Of a DNA stretch of 63,609 bases, positions 41,481 through 50,532 are shown piece by piece. A model generated the notes under the pieces. That model was not told the DNA's origin and did not search any database. It was given only the letters and a program-made list of their open reading frames with translations. A program made the translations under genes and the position numbers. Location: the NCBI GenBank assembly GCA_024226315.1, contig JAAELT010000601.1:1-63609 (forward strand), given 5' to 3'. Source of the stretch: a bacterium. GTDB taxonomy: Bacteria > Acidobacteriota > Thermoanaerobaculia > Multivoradales > J023. Each line of letters opens with the position of its first letter. Position 1 is the stretch's first letter.

Positions 41481-42308
41481 TCAGCTCCAGAGTGGCGGAG
41501 CGGGCACGGCGTCAGCGCCGGCGAGCAGGTCGCCCGAGGCGAGGATCCGCGCGTCGCCCTCGAGTACCAGAGGCCCCTCTCCCCCGCCCCGCACGCTCAG
41601 CTCGTAGCCCCCCGAGGTCAACGCCGAGGCCGGCAGCTCGAGCCGCCCGGCGGCGGTGCCGGCGGCCACCGTTGCCACCACGCCGGTACCGCAAGCCAGC
41701 GTCTCCGCCTCCACGCCGCGCTCGAAGGTGCGGAGCTCGCAGTGCCCGGGGGCCACGTAGCGCACGAAGTTCACGTTGGCGCCGTCGGCGCCGAGATCGG
41801 GGTGGCGGCGCAGCGGCGCGCCGAGCTCGGCAACCGGAGCATCCCTCAGGCTCTCGGGCCACGGAAGCACGAAGTGCGGCACGCCGACGCGCAGGTAGAA
41901 ACCGTCGTGGCGCTGGCCACTCCACTCCAGCGACCTGGCCTCCGGCCGGCCGACGATGTCGGGCAGCTCGACCGCGACCCGGTCGTCCCCCGTGCGCCGT
42001 GCCCGCAGAACGCCGGCGTCGGTCACCAGCTCCACCTTACCGTCGCCCCAGCCGAGGTGCAGGGCCAGGCGCGCGGCGCAGCGGCTGCCGTTGAGGCACA
42101 GGTCGGCACGGCTGCCGTCGGCGTTGTAGTGCCTCATACGCGCGCCGCCTCGCCGGCGCTCCAGGGTGAAAACGCCGTCGGCGCCCAGCGACAGGCCGCG
42201 CCGGCACCAGGCGCGCACCTGGGCCTCGTGGGGCTCGGCCGCCGGCCCGACCAGGGCGACGAAGTCGTTGCCGGCCCCCGAGAGCTTGAAGAAGGGGGAC
42301 CCGCTCAC
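41481..42308 (-). CDS. dapF: Diaminopimelate epimerase DapF
   Basis: This 275-residue enzyme converts LL- to meso-diaminopimelate for lysine and peptidoglycan. Catalytic Cys pair: ADLCLNGSRCAARL and ETLACGTGVVA. The first motif has C-L-N-G instead of the usual C-G-N-G, though the Cys and Asn-Gly are kept. The start FFKLSGAGNDFVAL is typical (KM-G-GNDFV). It lies 10 bp after the Fn3 lipoprotein gene. Confidence 0.94.
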   Translation of the reverse strand: MSGSPFFKLSGAGNDFVALVGPAAEPHEAQVRAWCRRGLSLGADGVFTLERRRGGARMRHYNADGSRADLCLNGSRCAARLALHLGWGDGKVELVTDAGVLRARRTGDDRVAVELPDIVGRPEARSLEWSGQRHDGFYLRVGVPHFVLPWPESLRDAPVAELGAPLRRHPDLGADGANVNFVRYVAPGHCELRTFERGVEAETLACGTGVVATVAAGTAAGRLELPASALTSGGYELSVRGGGEGPLVLEGDARILASGDLLAGADAVPAPPLWS

Positions 42309-42318
42309 GGTGACCCAC

Positions 42319-43425
42319 TCAGCGTGCAGTCGTCTCGACCGGCGCGCTCAGCTCGCTCTCGTTGCCCTCCCGGTCGATCACCTGGATCCGGTAGGCGTAG
42401 GTCAGACCGCTGGCGAGGTTGCGGTCGAGGTACTCGGTCGACGCCACCGGTTCGTCAGTGATGCGGTGGAAGTTGCGGCTCGGCTCGCGGCGGTAGATCA
42501 CGTAGCCCACCACGTCGTCGGCCGCCGACGGATCCCAGCGCAGGCGGATCGAGGCGCGCTCGGCCAGCGCCACCAGGTTCTTGGGCAACGGCGGCGCGAA
42601 ACGATCTTCGTACTCGATCTCGCGCTCACCACCCTGGTCGCTGTGGATCACCGGATCGAGGCTGGCCACCGCGCGCACGGTGTAGATGTAGCGCCGGTCG
42701 TAGCGGGCGCTGCGATCCAGATAGGTGCGGTTCTCGCCCTTCACCCGCTTGACGGCGTCACCGTAGCCACGGATCTGCGCCTCGCGGCGGAAAACGTCGA
42801 AGCTCACCGGATCCTCGTCGGCTTCCCAGCTGACCTCGATGCCGCCGGCCCTCGCCGCCACCTGGAGATTGCCGGGCGCCGGTGGCGGCTCGGTGGGAAC
42901 CAGGGTAACCCGGTTCGAGACCGACGACGTCTCGTCGCCCTTCGAGGTGCGCACGGCGAAGATGTTGGCCACCGGCTCTGCCGGCAGATCCTCGGCCAGG
43001 GGCAGCCGGAACTGGATCCGGTCGCCGACCACCGCGGCCGCCAGCTCGGTGCCGCGCAGCGTCAGCAGGCTCTGGGCTCCGGCCTCGAACTCGCGCGCGT
43101 CGGCCGAAGGCAGCGGCACCGCCGGATCCGCCGCGCTCGGGGCCGGCTTGATCAGCTGCTGCAGCTCCACAGAATCGATACCGCCCAGCGTCATGCCGCT
43201 GACGGTGACGGACGGGTACGCCATGTCGAGCAGGATCTGGCGTCCCTGCTGGCGGACCTCGAGATCGCTGGTGGTCAGCGGGATGTTGCGCAGCGGCGGC
43301 AGCGGGTTGCCCTTCTTGCCGCAGGCGAGGAGCGGCAGGATGAGACCGGCCACGAGCAACGCGGCGGTAAGCGACGTGGCCGGGCGCACGGGGATAGGGG
43401 TCGCGGGGGTGGATTCAAAGGACAT
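42319..43425 (-). CDS. Fibronectin type III domain lipoprotein
   Basis: This 368-residue protein has an N-terminal hydrophobic segment ending in a lipobox (LILPLLAC-GKKGNP), so it should be a lipoprotein. Two Fn3-like domains follow around residues 185-265 (PPPAPGNLQVAARAGGIEVSW ... YIYTVRAVAS) and 285-365 (LPKNLVALAERASIRLRWDP ... YAYRIQVIDREGNES). The region 50-180 is beta-rich with no match I know. Its start overlaps hslU by 11 bp. It lies between hslU and dapF in the conserved run; its role is unknown. Confidence 0.85.
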   Translation of the reverse strand: MSFESTPATPIPVRPATSLTAALLVAGLILPLLACGKKGNPLPPLRNIPLTTSDLEVRQQGRQILLDMAYPSVTVSGMTLGGIDSVELQQLIKPAPSAADPAVPLPSADAREFEAGAQSLLTLRGTELAAAVVGDRIQFRLPLAEDLPAEPVANIFAVRTSKGDETSSVSNRVTLVPTEPPPAPGNLQVAARAGGIEVSWEADEDPVSFDVFRREAQIRGYGDAVKRVKGENRTYLDRSARYDRRYIYTVRAVASLDPVIHSDQGGEREIEYEDRFAPPLPKNLVALAERASIRLRWDPSAADDVVGYVIYRREPSRNFHRITDEPVASTEYLDRNLASGLTYAYRIQVIDREGNESELSAPVETTAR

Positions 43426-44833
43426 AGCGGCTCAGATCCTCGTCTTTGGCGATGTCGGCCAGCGCCGAGCGCACGTACTCTCCGTCCACCGACACCTCCT
43501 GGTCGCCCATCTCGGGCGCCTGGAACGAGATCTCCTCGAGCAGCTTCTCCATCAGCGTCGCCAGGCGGCGGGCGCCGATGTTCTCGGTCTGCGAGTTGAC
43601 CTCGACGGCCAACCGCGCGATCTCTTCGACGGCGTCGGGACGAAACGACAACTCGACTCCCTCGGTGGCAAGCAGCGCCGTGTACTGCTTGGTCAGCGAC
43701 GCCTCGGGCTCGGTAAGGATGCGGACGAACTCTTCCTTGCCGAGATCGTCGAGCTCGACCCGGATCGGCAGGCGGCCCTGGAGCTCCGGGATCAGATCGG
43801 ACGGTTTGGAGACGTGGAAGGCGCCAGCGGCGATGAACAGGATGTGGTCGGTCTTGACCATGCCGTACTTGGTGGTGACGGTGGTGCCCTCGACGATCGG
43901 CAACAGGTCCCGCTGCACGCCCTCGCGTGACACGTCGGGCCCGCGGCCGCCCTCGCGGCCGGCGACCTTGTCGATCTCGTCGAGGAAGATCAGGCCGCCC
44001 TGCTCCACCCGGCGGATGGCCTCGCCCGCCACCTGCCGCTGGTCGATCAGCTTCTCGGCCTCCTGCTGCTTCAGGATCTCCCGTGCCTCGGCGACGGTCA
44101 CCTGCTGCTGGCGGCGCCGGCCGAAGAGCCCGGGCATCATCTCCTTCAAGTTGATGCCGACTTCCTCGACCCCGCCCTGGGGGGTAAACATCTCGAGGCT
44201 GGGGTAGCGGGTCTCCTCGACCTCGATCTCCACCTTGCGGTGATCGAGCTTGCCGGCCCGCAACCGCTCACGGAACTTCTCGCGGGTGGGCGACAGGTCG
44301 GGCTCCTCGCCGGGCATCACGCCCGGGGTGAGCGGATCGGGGAGCAGCAGGTGGAGCAGGCGGTCCTCGGCGCGCTCGGCGGCCGACTGCTGCACGACCC
44401 GGCGCTTCTCGTCCTTCACCAGGGCGACGGCGATTTCGGTCAGGTCGCGGATCATCGATTCGCAATCGCGGCCGACGTAGCCGACCTCGGTGAACTTGCT
44501 GGCCTCGACCTTGAGAAACGGCGACCGCGCCAGCTTGGCGAGGCGGCGGGCAATCTCGGTCTTGCCGACGCCGGTGGCGCCGATCATCAGGATGTTCTTG
44601 GGGTAGATCTCGTCCGCCATGAAGCCCTGGATCTGCTGGCGCCGCCAGCGGTTGCGTAGGGCGATGGCGACCGCGCGCTTGGCGGCCTTCTGGCCGACCA
44701 CGAACTTGTCGAGCTCGGTGACGATCTGGCGCGGCGCGAGATCCTCGATGGCGGCATCCGCCGGCACCTCGTCGGCCGGCGAGGCGGCGGCCGCGGTCGG
44801 CCGGCTGGCTCCGCCGGTCTGAACTTTGGTCAT
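43415..44833 (-). CDS. hslU: HslU (ClpY) ATPase of the HslUV protease
   Basis: This 472-residue AAA+ unfoldase has LDKFVVGQKAAKRAVAIALR, Walker A GATGVGKTEIARRL, the pore region VGYVGRDCESMIRDL, Walker B GLIFLDEIDKVAG, LQGRLPIRVEL and a C-terminus DLSRYVL that docks into HslV. It works with the HslV peptidase encoded 5 bp upstream. Confidence 0.97.
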   Translation of the reverse strand: MTKVQTGGASRPTAAAASPADEVPADAAIEDLAPRQIVTELDKFVVGQKAAKRAVAIALRNRWRRQQIQGFMADEIYPKNILMIGATGVGKTEIARRLAKLARSPFLKVEASKFTEVGYVGRDCESMIRDLTEIAVALVKDEKRRVVQQSAAERAEDRLLHLLLPDPLTPGVMPGEEPDLSPTREKFRERLRAGKLDHRKVEIEVEETRYPSLEMFTPQGGVEEVGINLKEMMPGLFGRRRQQQVTVAEAREILKQQEAEKLIDQRQVAGEAIRRVEQGGLIFLDEIDKVAGREGGRGPDVSREGVQRDLLPIVEGTTVTTKYGMVKTDHILFIAAGAFHVSKPSDLIPELQGRLPIRVELDDLGKEEFVRILTEPEASLTKQYTALLATEGVELSFRPDAVEEIARLAVEVNSQTENIGARRLATLMEKLLEEISFQAPEMGDQEVSVDGEYVRSALADIAKDEDLSRYVL

Positions 44834-44838
44834 GGAGT

Positions 44839-45378
44839 CTAGAGCTCCTCGATCGTCAAGTGATCGTTGGTGTAGATACAGATGTCGGCCGCGATCTTCA
44901 TCGACTCCTCCACGATCTCCCGGGGCGCGAGATCGGTGTGGCGCATCAGGGCGCGGGCCGCGGCCAACGCGTAATTCGAGCCCGAGCCGATGGCCAGGAC
45001 GCCGGCCTCGTCGGGCTGGATCAGATCGCCGGTGCCCGACATGAGGAAGCTCTGCTCCTTGTTGGCGATGATCATCATCGCCTGGAGCTGCCGAAGCACG
45101 CGGTCGGTGCGCCAGTCCTTGGCCAGCTCGACCACCGCCCGCTCGAGGTTCCCCTGGTATTCGTCGAGCTTGGCCTCGAAGCGGGTGTAGAGCGCCAGGC
45201 CGTCGGCGGCACCGCCGGCGAAGCCGACCAGCACCGAGCCGCCCTTGCCGGCACGCTTGACCTTGCTGGCGGTACTCTTGATCACGGTGTCCTGCAGCGT
45301 CACCTGGCCGTCCGAGGCCATGACGGTCTGACCGTCGCGGCGAACGAGGAGCACGGTGGTGGAACGGGTCGGGCTCAT
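44839..45378 (-). CDS. hslV: HslV (ClpQ) peptidase of the HslUV protease
   Basis: This 179-residue proteasome-like peptidase begins MSPTRSTTVLLVRRDGQ. The TT pair at residues 7-8 should be exposed by removal of a short propeptide, with Thr7 the nucleophile. SDGQVTLQDTVIKSTASKV, GFAGGAADGLALYTRFEAKL and IGSGSNYALAAARAL follow the family. It forms the two-ring core capped by HslU. The six-residue propeptide is longer than in enterobacteria. Confidence 0.96.
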   Translation of the reverse strand: MSPTRSTTVLLVRRDGQTVMASDGQVTLQDTVIKSTASKVKRAGKGGSVLVGFAGGAADGLALYTRFEAKLDEYQGNLERAVVELAKDWRTDRVLRQLQAMMIIANKEQSFLMSGTGDLIQPDEAGVLAIGSGSNYALAAARALMRHTDLAPREIVEESMKIAADICIYTNDHLTIEEL

Positions 45379-45391
45379 GAGGCGGGGGATT

Positions 45392-46321
45392 CTACCTGAT
45401 CTTGGCGCGGGGGTGGCTTTCGCGGTAGATGCGCAGCATGCGCTCGATCTCGACGTGGGTGTAGCGCTGGGTGGTGGCCAGCGAGCTGTGGCCGAGCAGC
45501 TCCTGGATCGTCCGCAGGTCGGCGCCTTCTTCGAGCAGGTGAGTGGCGAAGGTATGGCGCAGGGTGTGGGGATGTACGCCGGCCGGGATGCCGGCGGCGG
45601 CGGCGCGGCGGTCGATCATGCGCCGCACCGAGCGGTCCGAGAGCCGGACGCCGCGCTGGCTCAGGAACACCGGCTCGTCCTCGTCGTCCTCGGCAGGGCG
45701 ATGCCTGACGCGTAGCTCCGGCCAGTCCCGGCGCCAGACCTCGAGAGCCTCGGTGGCCGGGGCGCCGAAGGGCACCATGCGCTCCTTGCCGCCCTTGCCG
45801 AGCACTCGCAGCACCCGGGCGCCGAGATCGACGTCGGGCCAGTCGAGGCCCACCAGCTCGCCGACCCGCAGGCCGGCGGCATAGAGCACCTCGAGCACCG
45901 CCCGATCGCGCCGCTCCAGCGGCCCCTCCCCCACCGAGGTCTCGATCAGGCTCTCGACCTCGCCAGGCCGCAGGTGACGCGGCAGCGTCTTCTCCTGCTT
46001 GGGCGAGCGCACGCCGGTGGCCGGGTTGGCCTCCAAGCGGCCACGCAGGCAAGCAAAGCGGAACAGGCTCCTGACCGCCGACAGCGCCCGCGCCTGACTG
46101 CGCCGGGAGAGATCGCGGCGGGTCATCGCCGCCAGGAACGCCCGCACGGCGACGGGCTCGACGTCCTCGGGCGCGATGTCCCCGGGGCGGACGTTCAGAT
46201 AGTCACGGGCCAGGAATGTCAGGAAACGGTCGAGGTCGCCGCTGTAGGCGCGCAACGTGTTGGCGGACAGGTTCCGCTCGAGGTCGAGGTGCTCGAGGAA
46301 ATCGTGGATCAGCTTGTTCAT
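45392..46321 (-). CDS. xerC: Tyrosine recombinase XerC-like
   Basis: This 309-residue enzyme has a SAM-like N-terminal domain (FLEHLDLERNLSANTLRAYSGDL) and a catalytic domain with Arg (AAGLRVGELVGL), Lys (GKGGKERMVPFG), His-x-x-Arg (HTLRHTFATHLLEEGADL), His (LLGHSSLATTQRYTHV) and the Tyr nucleophile. It would resolve chromosome dimers at dif with XerD. Its place between trmFO and hslV matches the run known from Bacillus and others. The start at 46321 lies 4 bp past the trmFO stop; an in-frame start at 46348 would overlap it. Confidence 0.94.
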   Translation of the reverse strand: MNKLIHDFLEHLDLERNLSANTLRAYSGDLDRFLTFLARDYLNVRPGDIAPEDVEPVAVRAFLAAMTRRDLSRRSQARALSAVRSLFRFACLRGRLEANPATGVRSPKQEKTLPRHLRPGEVESLIETSVGEGPLERRDRAVLEVLYAAGLRVGELVGLDWPDVDLGARVLRVLGKGGKERMVPFGAPATEALEVWRRDWPELRVRHRPAEDDEDEPVFLSQRGVRLSDRSVRRMIDRRAAAAGIPAGVHPHTLRHTFATHLLEEGADLRTIQELLGHSSLATTQRYTHVEIERMLRIYRESHPRAKIR

Positions 46322-46325
46322 GGGC

Positions 46326-47699
46326 TTACCGAACCGCGGCCTCGGCAACCCCTTCCTCGGCGGCCTCCCGTTCGCCGCGTATCAGCGCAGACCTGTTCGC
46401 CGTCATCCACCGCCCGAGCTCCGCCGACGCCCGCTCGGCGTAGACCCGGCGGCGTTCCCGCTTCTTGATCCTCCCGCCTTCGAGCGGCTCGAACAGCCCG
46501 TAGTTGATGTTGGCAGGCTGGAAGTGCTTCGCTTTGGACTCGGTGAGGTGGCGCGCCAGCGCCCCGAGCGCGGTGGTCGCGGGCAACGGCAGGGGTTCGC
46601 TCCCTCGACCCTCGAGGGTCAGGTAGAGCGCGATCAGCAGACCGGTGGCGGCGGACTCCAGGTAGCCCTCGACACCGGTGATCTGCCCGGCCAGGCGGAC
46701 CCGGGGATGGTTCTTCAGACGGTAGAGCTCGTCGAGGTGGACCGGAGCGTTGACGAACGTGTTGCGGTGGATCTGCCCCAGACGCTCGAAGCGCGCCTTG
46801 CCGAGCCCGGGAATCATGCGCAGCACCCGCTTCTGCTCGCCCCAGGTCATGCGCGACTGGAAGCCCACCAGGTTGTAGTGGCTGCGGGCGAGGTTCTCCT
46901 GCCGCAGCTGCACCACCGCGTAGGGGCGCGTACCGTCCGGCTGGGTCAGCCCCACCGGCTTCATCGGGCCGAAGCGCAGCGTGTCGACGCCCCGGCGCGC
47001 CATCTCCTCGATCGGCAGGCAGCCCTCGAAGAACAGTTTCTTCTCGAAGTCGTGCAGCTCCATCACCTCTGCCCCGACCAGGGCCTCCTGAAACGCCAGG
47101 TACTGCTCGCGGTCGAGCGGCGCGTTCAAGTAGTCGTCGCCGCCCTTGCCGTAGCGCGAGGCTGCGAAGAGCTGGTCGTGGTCCAGACTCTCGGTGTCGA
47201 CGATCGGCGCGATGGCGTCGTAGAAATACAGGTACTCGTCGCCCAACAGCTCGGCCAGCACCGCGGACATGGCGTCCGAGGTCAGCGGGCCGGTGGCCAG
47301 CACCACGTCGCCGTCCGGCAGCTCCGTGACCTCGCGCCGCCGGATCTCGATCAAGGGCTCGGCCTCGAGCGCGGCGGTGACCCGCTGCGCGTAGCGCTCC
47401 CGATCCACCGCCAGCGCGCCCCCAGCCGGCACCGCCGCGGCCCGCGCCGAGCCGATGATCAGCGACGAGAACGCTTCCATCTCGCGCTTCAACACTCCCG
47501 CGGCATGGTGCGGATCGTCGCTGCGGAACGAATTGCTGCACACCAGCTCGGCGAATTCGCCGGTATGGTGCGCCGGCGTCGGTCGCTCCGGCCGCATCTC
47601 GTGCAGCACCACCGGCAATCCCCGCCGCGCAAGCTGGTACGCGCACTCGCTGCCTGCCAGCCCACCACCTACAACATGGGTCTCTTCCGCCGTAGACAT
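46326..47699 (-). CDS. trmFO: TrmFO folate/FAD-dependent tRNA U54 methyltransferase
   Basis: This 457-residue flavoenzyme has an N-terminal FAD loop (VVGGGLAGSECAYQLARRG), HEMRPERPTPAHHT, CSNSFRSDDPHHAAG (with the conserved Cys), PMKPVGL-type and GCLPIEEMARRG motifs. It makes ribothymidine at position 54 of tRNA using methylene-THF. The ATG at 47699 was chosen at the start of the FAD domain; the longer frame runs into dprA. Confidence 0.97.
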   Translation of the reverse strand: MSTAEETHVVGGGLAGSECAYQLARRGLPVVLHEMRPERPTPAHHTGEFAELVCSNSFRSDDPHHAAGVLKREMEAFSSLIIGSARAAAVPAGGALAVDRERYAQRVTAALEAEPLIEIRRREVTELPDGDVVLATGPLTSDAMSAVLAELLGDEYLYFYDAIAPIVDTESLDHDQLFAASRYGKGGDDYLNAPLDREQYLAFQEALVGAEVMELHDFEKKLFFEGCLPIEEMARRGVDTLRFGPMKPVGLTQPDGTRPYAVVQLRQENLARSHYNLVGFQSRMTWGEQKRVLRMIPGLGKARFERLGQIHRNTFVNAPVHLDELYRLKNHPRVRLAGQITGVEGYLESAATGLLIALYLTLEGRGSEPLPLPATTALGALARHLTESKAKHFQPANINYGLFEPLEGGRIKKRERRRVYAERASAELGRWMTANRSALIRGEREAAEEGVAEAAVR

Positions 47700-47749
47700 C
47701 ACCAATCGATTATAGGTCCTGAGCGGACGTCCGCGGCTGCAACCAGCCT

Positions 47750-48877
47750 CTAGCACCGCAGGTACACCGGCCCAGGTTCCCGCCGCACCCATCCGGCGAG
47801 CTCCAGCTCCAGCAACGCCCCCAGGATCTGATCCACCGCCGCCCCCACCCGACCCGCGATCTCCTCCACCGTCCGCCCGCTCACTGGCGACAGCGCCGCC
47901 ACCACCTTGCCGGCGGTCCCGGCCGGCGGCTCGCGCTCCGGTTCTGCCGCCACCGGCTCGGGCTCGGGCACCGTCTCCGACGCCGGGAACAACTGCTGCT
48001 GCACCCCGATCGACAGACTCTCCAAGACGTCGCGCGGCTCGCGGGCCATGAGCGCCCCGTCCGCGATCAACCCGTTGGTCCCGCGCGAGCGCGGATCGAC
48101 GATGCGCCCTGGCACGGCATAGACATCACGGCCCAGCTCGAGCGCGTGGTGGGCGGTGATCAGCGAGCCCGACTTGAGGGTCGCCTGAACCACCAGGGTG
48201 CCGACGCCGAGCGCGGCGATCACCCGGTTGCGCACCGGGAACCGCCAGGCCCGCGGCTCGGCGCCGGGCGGGAACTCGCTCACCACGGCGCCGCTGGCGG
48301 CGATCTCGGCGGCCAGTCGGGCGTTGCCCCGCGGGTAGTCGACGTCGACGCCGCAGCCGAGCACGGCGACAGTCTCGCCCCCGGCGTCGAGCGCCGCGCG
48401 ATGGGCCACGGTGTCGACGCCGCGAGCAAAGCCGGAGACCACGGTGACGCCAGCCGCGGCCAGCTGACGGCCGAAGAGACGCGCCGCGTCCTCGCCGTAG
48501 CCGTCCATCTTGCGCGAGCCGACGATTGCAACCGCCGGGCCCGTGGGCAGCTTGCCTCGGCAATAGAGCACCGGCGGTGGCAGAGCGAGATCGAGCAGCG
48601 CCGACGGGTAGTCCGGATCGAGCCGGGTCAAGTGGCGGCAACCGAGACGCGCGGCGAGGCGCAGCTCGCACTCCAGCAGCTCGGGCGCGCGAGCCACCTG
48701 CTCGAGCGCCCGGCGCAGCTGCCGCAGCGGCACGCCGAGCGCGGCCGCCCGGCGGGCCGTGGCCTCGGCCGGGCGCAGGTGCCTCCAGTGCTCGAGCACG
48801 CCGGCCAGGCGACACAGGGCGGCTCGACTCGTCTTCTCGGTCGAGTTCAGTGCGATCAGCAGCTCACGAGGATCCAT
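47750..48877 (-). CDS. dprA: DNA processing protein DprA (Smf)
   Basis: This 375-residue protein has the Rossmann-like DprA fold: AIVGSRKMDGYGEDAARL, VVSGFARGVDTVAHRAAL, GCGVDVDYPRGNARLA, FPVRNRVIAALG, SGSLITAHHALELGRDVYAVPG. A C-terminal winged helix (SGRTVEEIAGRVGAAVDQIL) follows an Pro/Glu linker. It loads RecA on incoming single strands in transformation. The ATG at 48877 has GGAG upstream. It heads the minus-strand run to dapF. Confidence 0.96.
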   Translation of the reverse strand: MDPRELLIALNSTEKTSRAALCRLAGVLEHWRHLRPAEATARRAAALGVPLRQLRRALEQVARAPELLECELRLAARLGCRHLTRLDPDYPSALLDLALPPPVLYCRGKLPTGPAVAIVGSRKMDGYGEDAARLFGRQLAAAGVTVVSGFARGVDTVAHRAALDAGGETVAVLGCGVDVDYPRGNARLAAEIAASGAVVSEFPPGAEPRAWRFPVRNRVIAALGVGTLVVQATLKSGSLITAHHALELGRDVYAVPGRIVDPRSRGTNGLIADGALMAREPRDVLESLSIGVQQQLFPASETVPEPEPVAAEPEREPPAGTAGKVVAALSPVSGRTVEEIAGRVGAAVDQILGALLELELAGWVRREPGPVYLRC

Positions 48878-49218
48878 GATTCTCCTTTCATCGAAGAGCG
48901 CCGGCATTCGAGTTGCTAAGAGGCGCCTACTAATGAAAGACGAAAAAACCTCGTCCGATCTCGCGATTGGCGCGAAAAAGATGACTGGAGGCTTCACGCT
49001 GGTGTGGAAGGACCCTGAACGCTGGGGTGGAAGGACCCTGAGCCGGGGCGAACGGTCCGTCGTGGGGAATCCGCCCCGAAGGGGCGTCGTATATACTCCA
49101 CGGAGGACCGCATCGCTACGGAGAAAACGTCTTCCGAGAAGTCCGAGACTTCCACGACAGTGGCGCTTACCCCGGTGCAAAACCTGGAACCGAGCCCGTC
49201 CTGAAAGAGAGAATCCAG
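48878..49218. other. Divergent intergenic region between dprA and the TPR gene
   Basis: This region holds the upstream parts of dprA (minus) and the TPR gene (plus). A 23-bp direct repeat lies at 48996-49041, a CGCCCC-GAA-GGGGCG hairpin at 49072-49086, and a TATATAC -10-like element at 49090-49096 that may serve the TPR gene. No protein is recognisable in it. Confidence 0.5.
48996..49041. repeat. 23-bp direct repeat, two copies
   Basis: The sequence ACGCTGG(T/G)GTGGAAGGACCCTGA occurs back to back at 48996-49018 and 49019-49041 with one mismatch. It lies between divergent dprA and the TPR gene and could be a regulator-binding pair. Confidence 0.6.
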
Positions 49219-49635
49219 ATGAAGCGGCGTACCACCATCGGCACCCTGACCCTGGCGACCTGCCTGCTCGCACTGTTGCTCGCCGGGGCCAAGAAGCCGC
49301 CGCCGAATACCGCGGAGTCCCAGCTCGCCTTCGGTGTCGAGATGGCCAAGCGCGGCTTGTGGAGCGAGGCCTTGTTCAGGTTCAAACAGGCCCAACGTCT
49401 GAGCCCGAGCAACCCCCGCATCCTCAACAACATGGCCGTCGCCTACGAGGCCCTGGGCAACTTCGAGAAGGCGCTCGACTACTACCAGGAAGCGATCAAG
49501 TCCGACCCGACCAACAGGGAGCTGAAGCGCAACTACTCGCGCTTCGTCGAGTTCTACCGCGCGTTCAAGCCCGTCGAGCAGGAGGCCGCGGCGCCGCGGC
49601 GCCCGGCACCCGGGACTCCGGCCTCCGGTTCATGA
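49219..49635 (+). CDS. Exported TPR protein
   Basis: This 138-residue protein has a signal peptide (TLATCLLALLLAGAKK) and two or so TPR repeats (QLAFGVEMAKRGLWSEALFR, PRILNNMAVAYEALGNFEKA, DYYQEAIKSDPTNRELKRN), then a Pro/Ala-rich end. It is probably periplasmic, mediating protein contacts. It leads a plus-strand group with a secreted protein and a large outer-membrane-type protein. Confidence 0.85.
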   Translation: MKRRTTIGTLTLATCLLALLLAGAKKPPPNTAESQLAFGVEMAKRGLWSEALFRFKQAQRLSPSNPRILNNMAVAYEALGNFEKALDYYQEAIKSDPTNRELKRNYSRFVEFYRAFKPVEQEAAAPRRPAPGTPASGS

Positions 49636-49747
49636 GGCGCTCGACCCTGAGGACGGGATCGACCTCTCGCGACGACAATGTCGTCGCCGAGCCGCGAAGG
49701 ATTCGCCCCACGGAAGGCATCTCAGATACAGAGGAGCCGTAAGCACG

Positions 49748-50473
49748 ATGATCATCAAAGACGAGAGCACAGTCTCAATCCCCGCGAGGACCGCGCTGGT
49801 GGCGCTGCTGCTGCTTCCGGCCCTCGTACCGGTGGCCGAGGCTGCGACGACCGAGGTCAAGCTCACCCTGCCGGTGCGAGCGCGCCTCGATCTGGCAGGC
49901 CGCAAAACCATCGCGCCGGCGCCCTTCATCATGGTGAGCCGCGAGGGCGAGGGCCGGATCCCCGGCCGCGACATCGACGTCCAGGGCGAGTTCGAGCGCT
50001 ATCTATTCAAGCTCGTGCGCCGCGAGACGGACCTCAAGGTGATCGAGGTCGGGCCGCTCGACTACCCCACCTACGATCTCGACATGCTGGGCCGCGATCA
50101 GGACTTCTGGCGCGCTCTGGGAGAACGCACTCAGGCCGACCTGATCCTCGCCGGCAGTCTCGACTTCGACATTCAAGACCGCAGCGGCTACCGGCGGGAG
50201 GAGTATGTCTCGCCCTTCGACGGCCAGGTCTACCAGCGGCAGGTGCTGGTGGAGGAGACCGGGTTCGAGTACGACATCGTCATGCAGGTCTATGACGGCA
50301 TCACCGGAGAGCTCCTCTACTCCGACAATTTCAAGGACTTCAAGCAGTACGAGGGCGAGAGCGCCGACCCCCTGTCGGGCATGTTCCAGAACCTCTACTC
50401 GTTGGAAGACCGGATCGTCGGCATCTTCGCCCAGAAAGAAGTCGAGGCGACCCGCATCCTTTTCGCGGATTGA
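49748..50473 (+). CDS. Exported protein of unknown family
   Basis: This 241-residue protein has a signal peptide (TALVALLLLPALVPVAEA) followed by a beta-alpha protein containing QGEFERYLFKLVRRETDLKV, GERTQADLILAGSLDFDIQD and YDIVMQVYDGITGELLYSDNF. The plan (a factor that binds nothing obvious but reads like the CsgG/LpoB-type 'curli/penicillin-binding activator' fold) suggests an envelope-assembly accessory, with low certainty. It is 60 bp upstream of the large Omp85-like gene and probably cotranscribed. Confidence 0.7.
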   Translation: MIIKDESTVSIPARTALVALLLLPALVPVAEAATTEVKLTLPVRARLDLAGRKTIAPAPFIMVSREGEGRIPGRDIDVQGEFERYLFKLVRRETDLKVIEVGPLDYPTYDLDMLGRDQDFWRALGERTQADLILAGSLDFDIQDRSGYRREEYVSPFDGQVYQRQVLVEETGFEYDIVMQVYDGITGELLYSDNFKDFKQYEGESADPLSGMFQNLYSLEDRIVGIFAQKEVEATRILFAD

Positions 50474-50532
50474 AGATTGTTCATTGCAGAACGACAGCTA
50501 GGCGCCCAACGAATCAGGCAAAGGAGGTCCCC

